A stretch of DNA of 64,000 bases, taken from contig JANCRA010000005.1 of the NCBI GenBank assembly GCA_024362935.1, positions 20,596,235-20,660,234 on the forward strand, given 5' to 3'. The notes under the pieces are model-generated. The model was not told the DNA's origin. It saw only the letters and a program-made list of their open reading frames with translations, and ran no database searches. Position numbers and translations under genes: made by a program. Source of the stretch: Setophaga petechia (taxonomy: Eukaryota > Chordata > Aves > Passeriformes > Parulidae). Shown here piece by piece: positions 63,801 to 64,000 of the stretch; within the stretch, counting starts at the first letter, position 1; every line of letters starts with the position of its first letter.

Positions 63801-64000
63801 TTCAATCCATCAAAATTCTGAATTCAGTTGAGACTTTGAACAAAAAAGCAATATTTTCAAAAGACTATTACACCTTGTGGTTTTCTTTTTGTGCATACAC
63901 AATAATAAAGGTATGTTCGTCTAAACTAAACAGTGAGGACACATGAAAAGATGCAGGACACTTCTAAAGGCTTAAGATCTCTTGCACTGTCCCTGAGGAT

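Overview
The window is vertebrate nuclear DNA, most likely from a bird. Its interspersed repeats are all CR1-type LINE pieces, several ending in the typical ATTCTGTGAT-like 3' tail, and no Alu, B1 or L1-like sequence was seen. Its genes are split into short exons with long AT-rich introns. No bacterial gene, CRISPR array, tRNA or rRNA was found. Nothing looks like an undescribed gene system. The most unusual feature is a minor-spliceosome AT-AC intron in the first gene.

Positions 1 to about 34,100 hold the 3' half of RAPGEF4 (EPAC2, a cAMP-activated exchange factor for Rap GTPases) on the + strand. Fifteen coding exons between 924 and 33128 join in frame into about 485 residues, corresponding roughly to residues 527-1011 of the mammalian protein. 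They cover the end of the second cyclic-nucleotide-binding region/REM, the RA domain and the whole CDC25-type catalytic domain. The two cAMP-binding/DEP exons lie upstream of the window. The first intron inside the window (1003-5352) begins ATATCCTTT, has TTCCTTGAC near its end and ends in AC, so it is a textbook U12 AT-AC intron. All other introns here are GT-AG. The introns hold three CR1 copies and one small CpG-rich patch.

From about 34,100 to 44,950 is an intergenic stretch of roughly 11 kb. I found no exon in it, but it holds a near-perfect 22-bp-arm hairpin, a G-run cluster and a CR1 copy.

From about 44,960 to 45,910 lies a strong CpG island, read here as the promoter and untranslated first exon of MAP3K20 (ZAK, the ribotoxic-stress MAP3 kinase). 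The first coding exon, with the start codon, the glycine-rich loop and the catalytic lysine, is at 52177-52366. A GC-rich hexamer tandem repeat sits about 400 bp before it. The rest of the window to 64,000 is intron, with two CR1 fragments and no further exon recognised. The RAPGEF4-then-MAP3K20 order in the same orientation is the arrangement known from other vertebrates. The two genes are neighbours with no evident functional link visible in the sequence.
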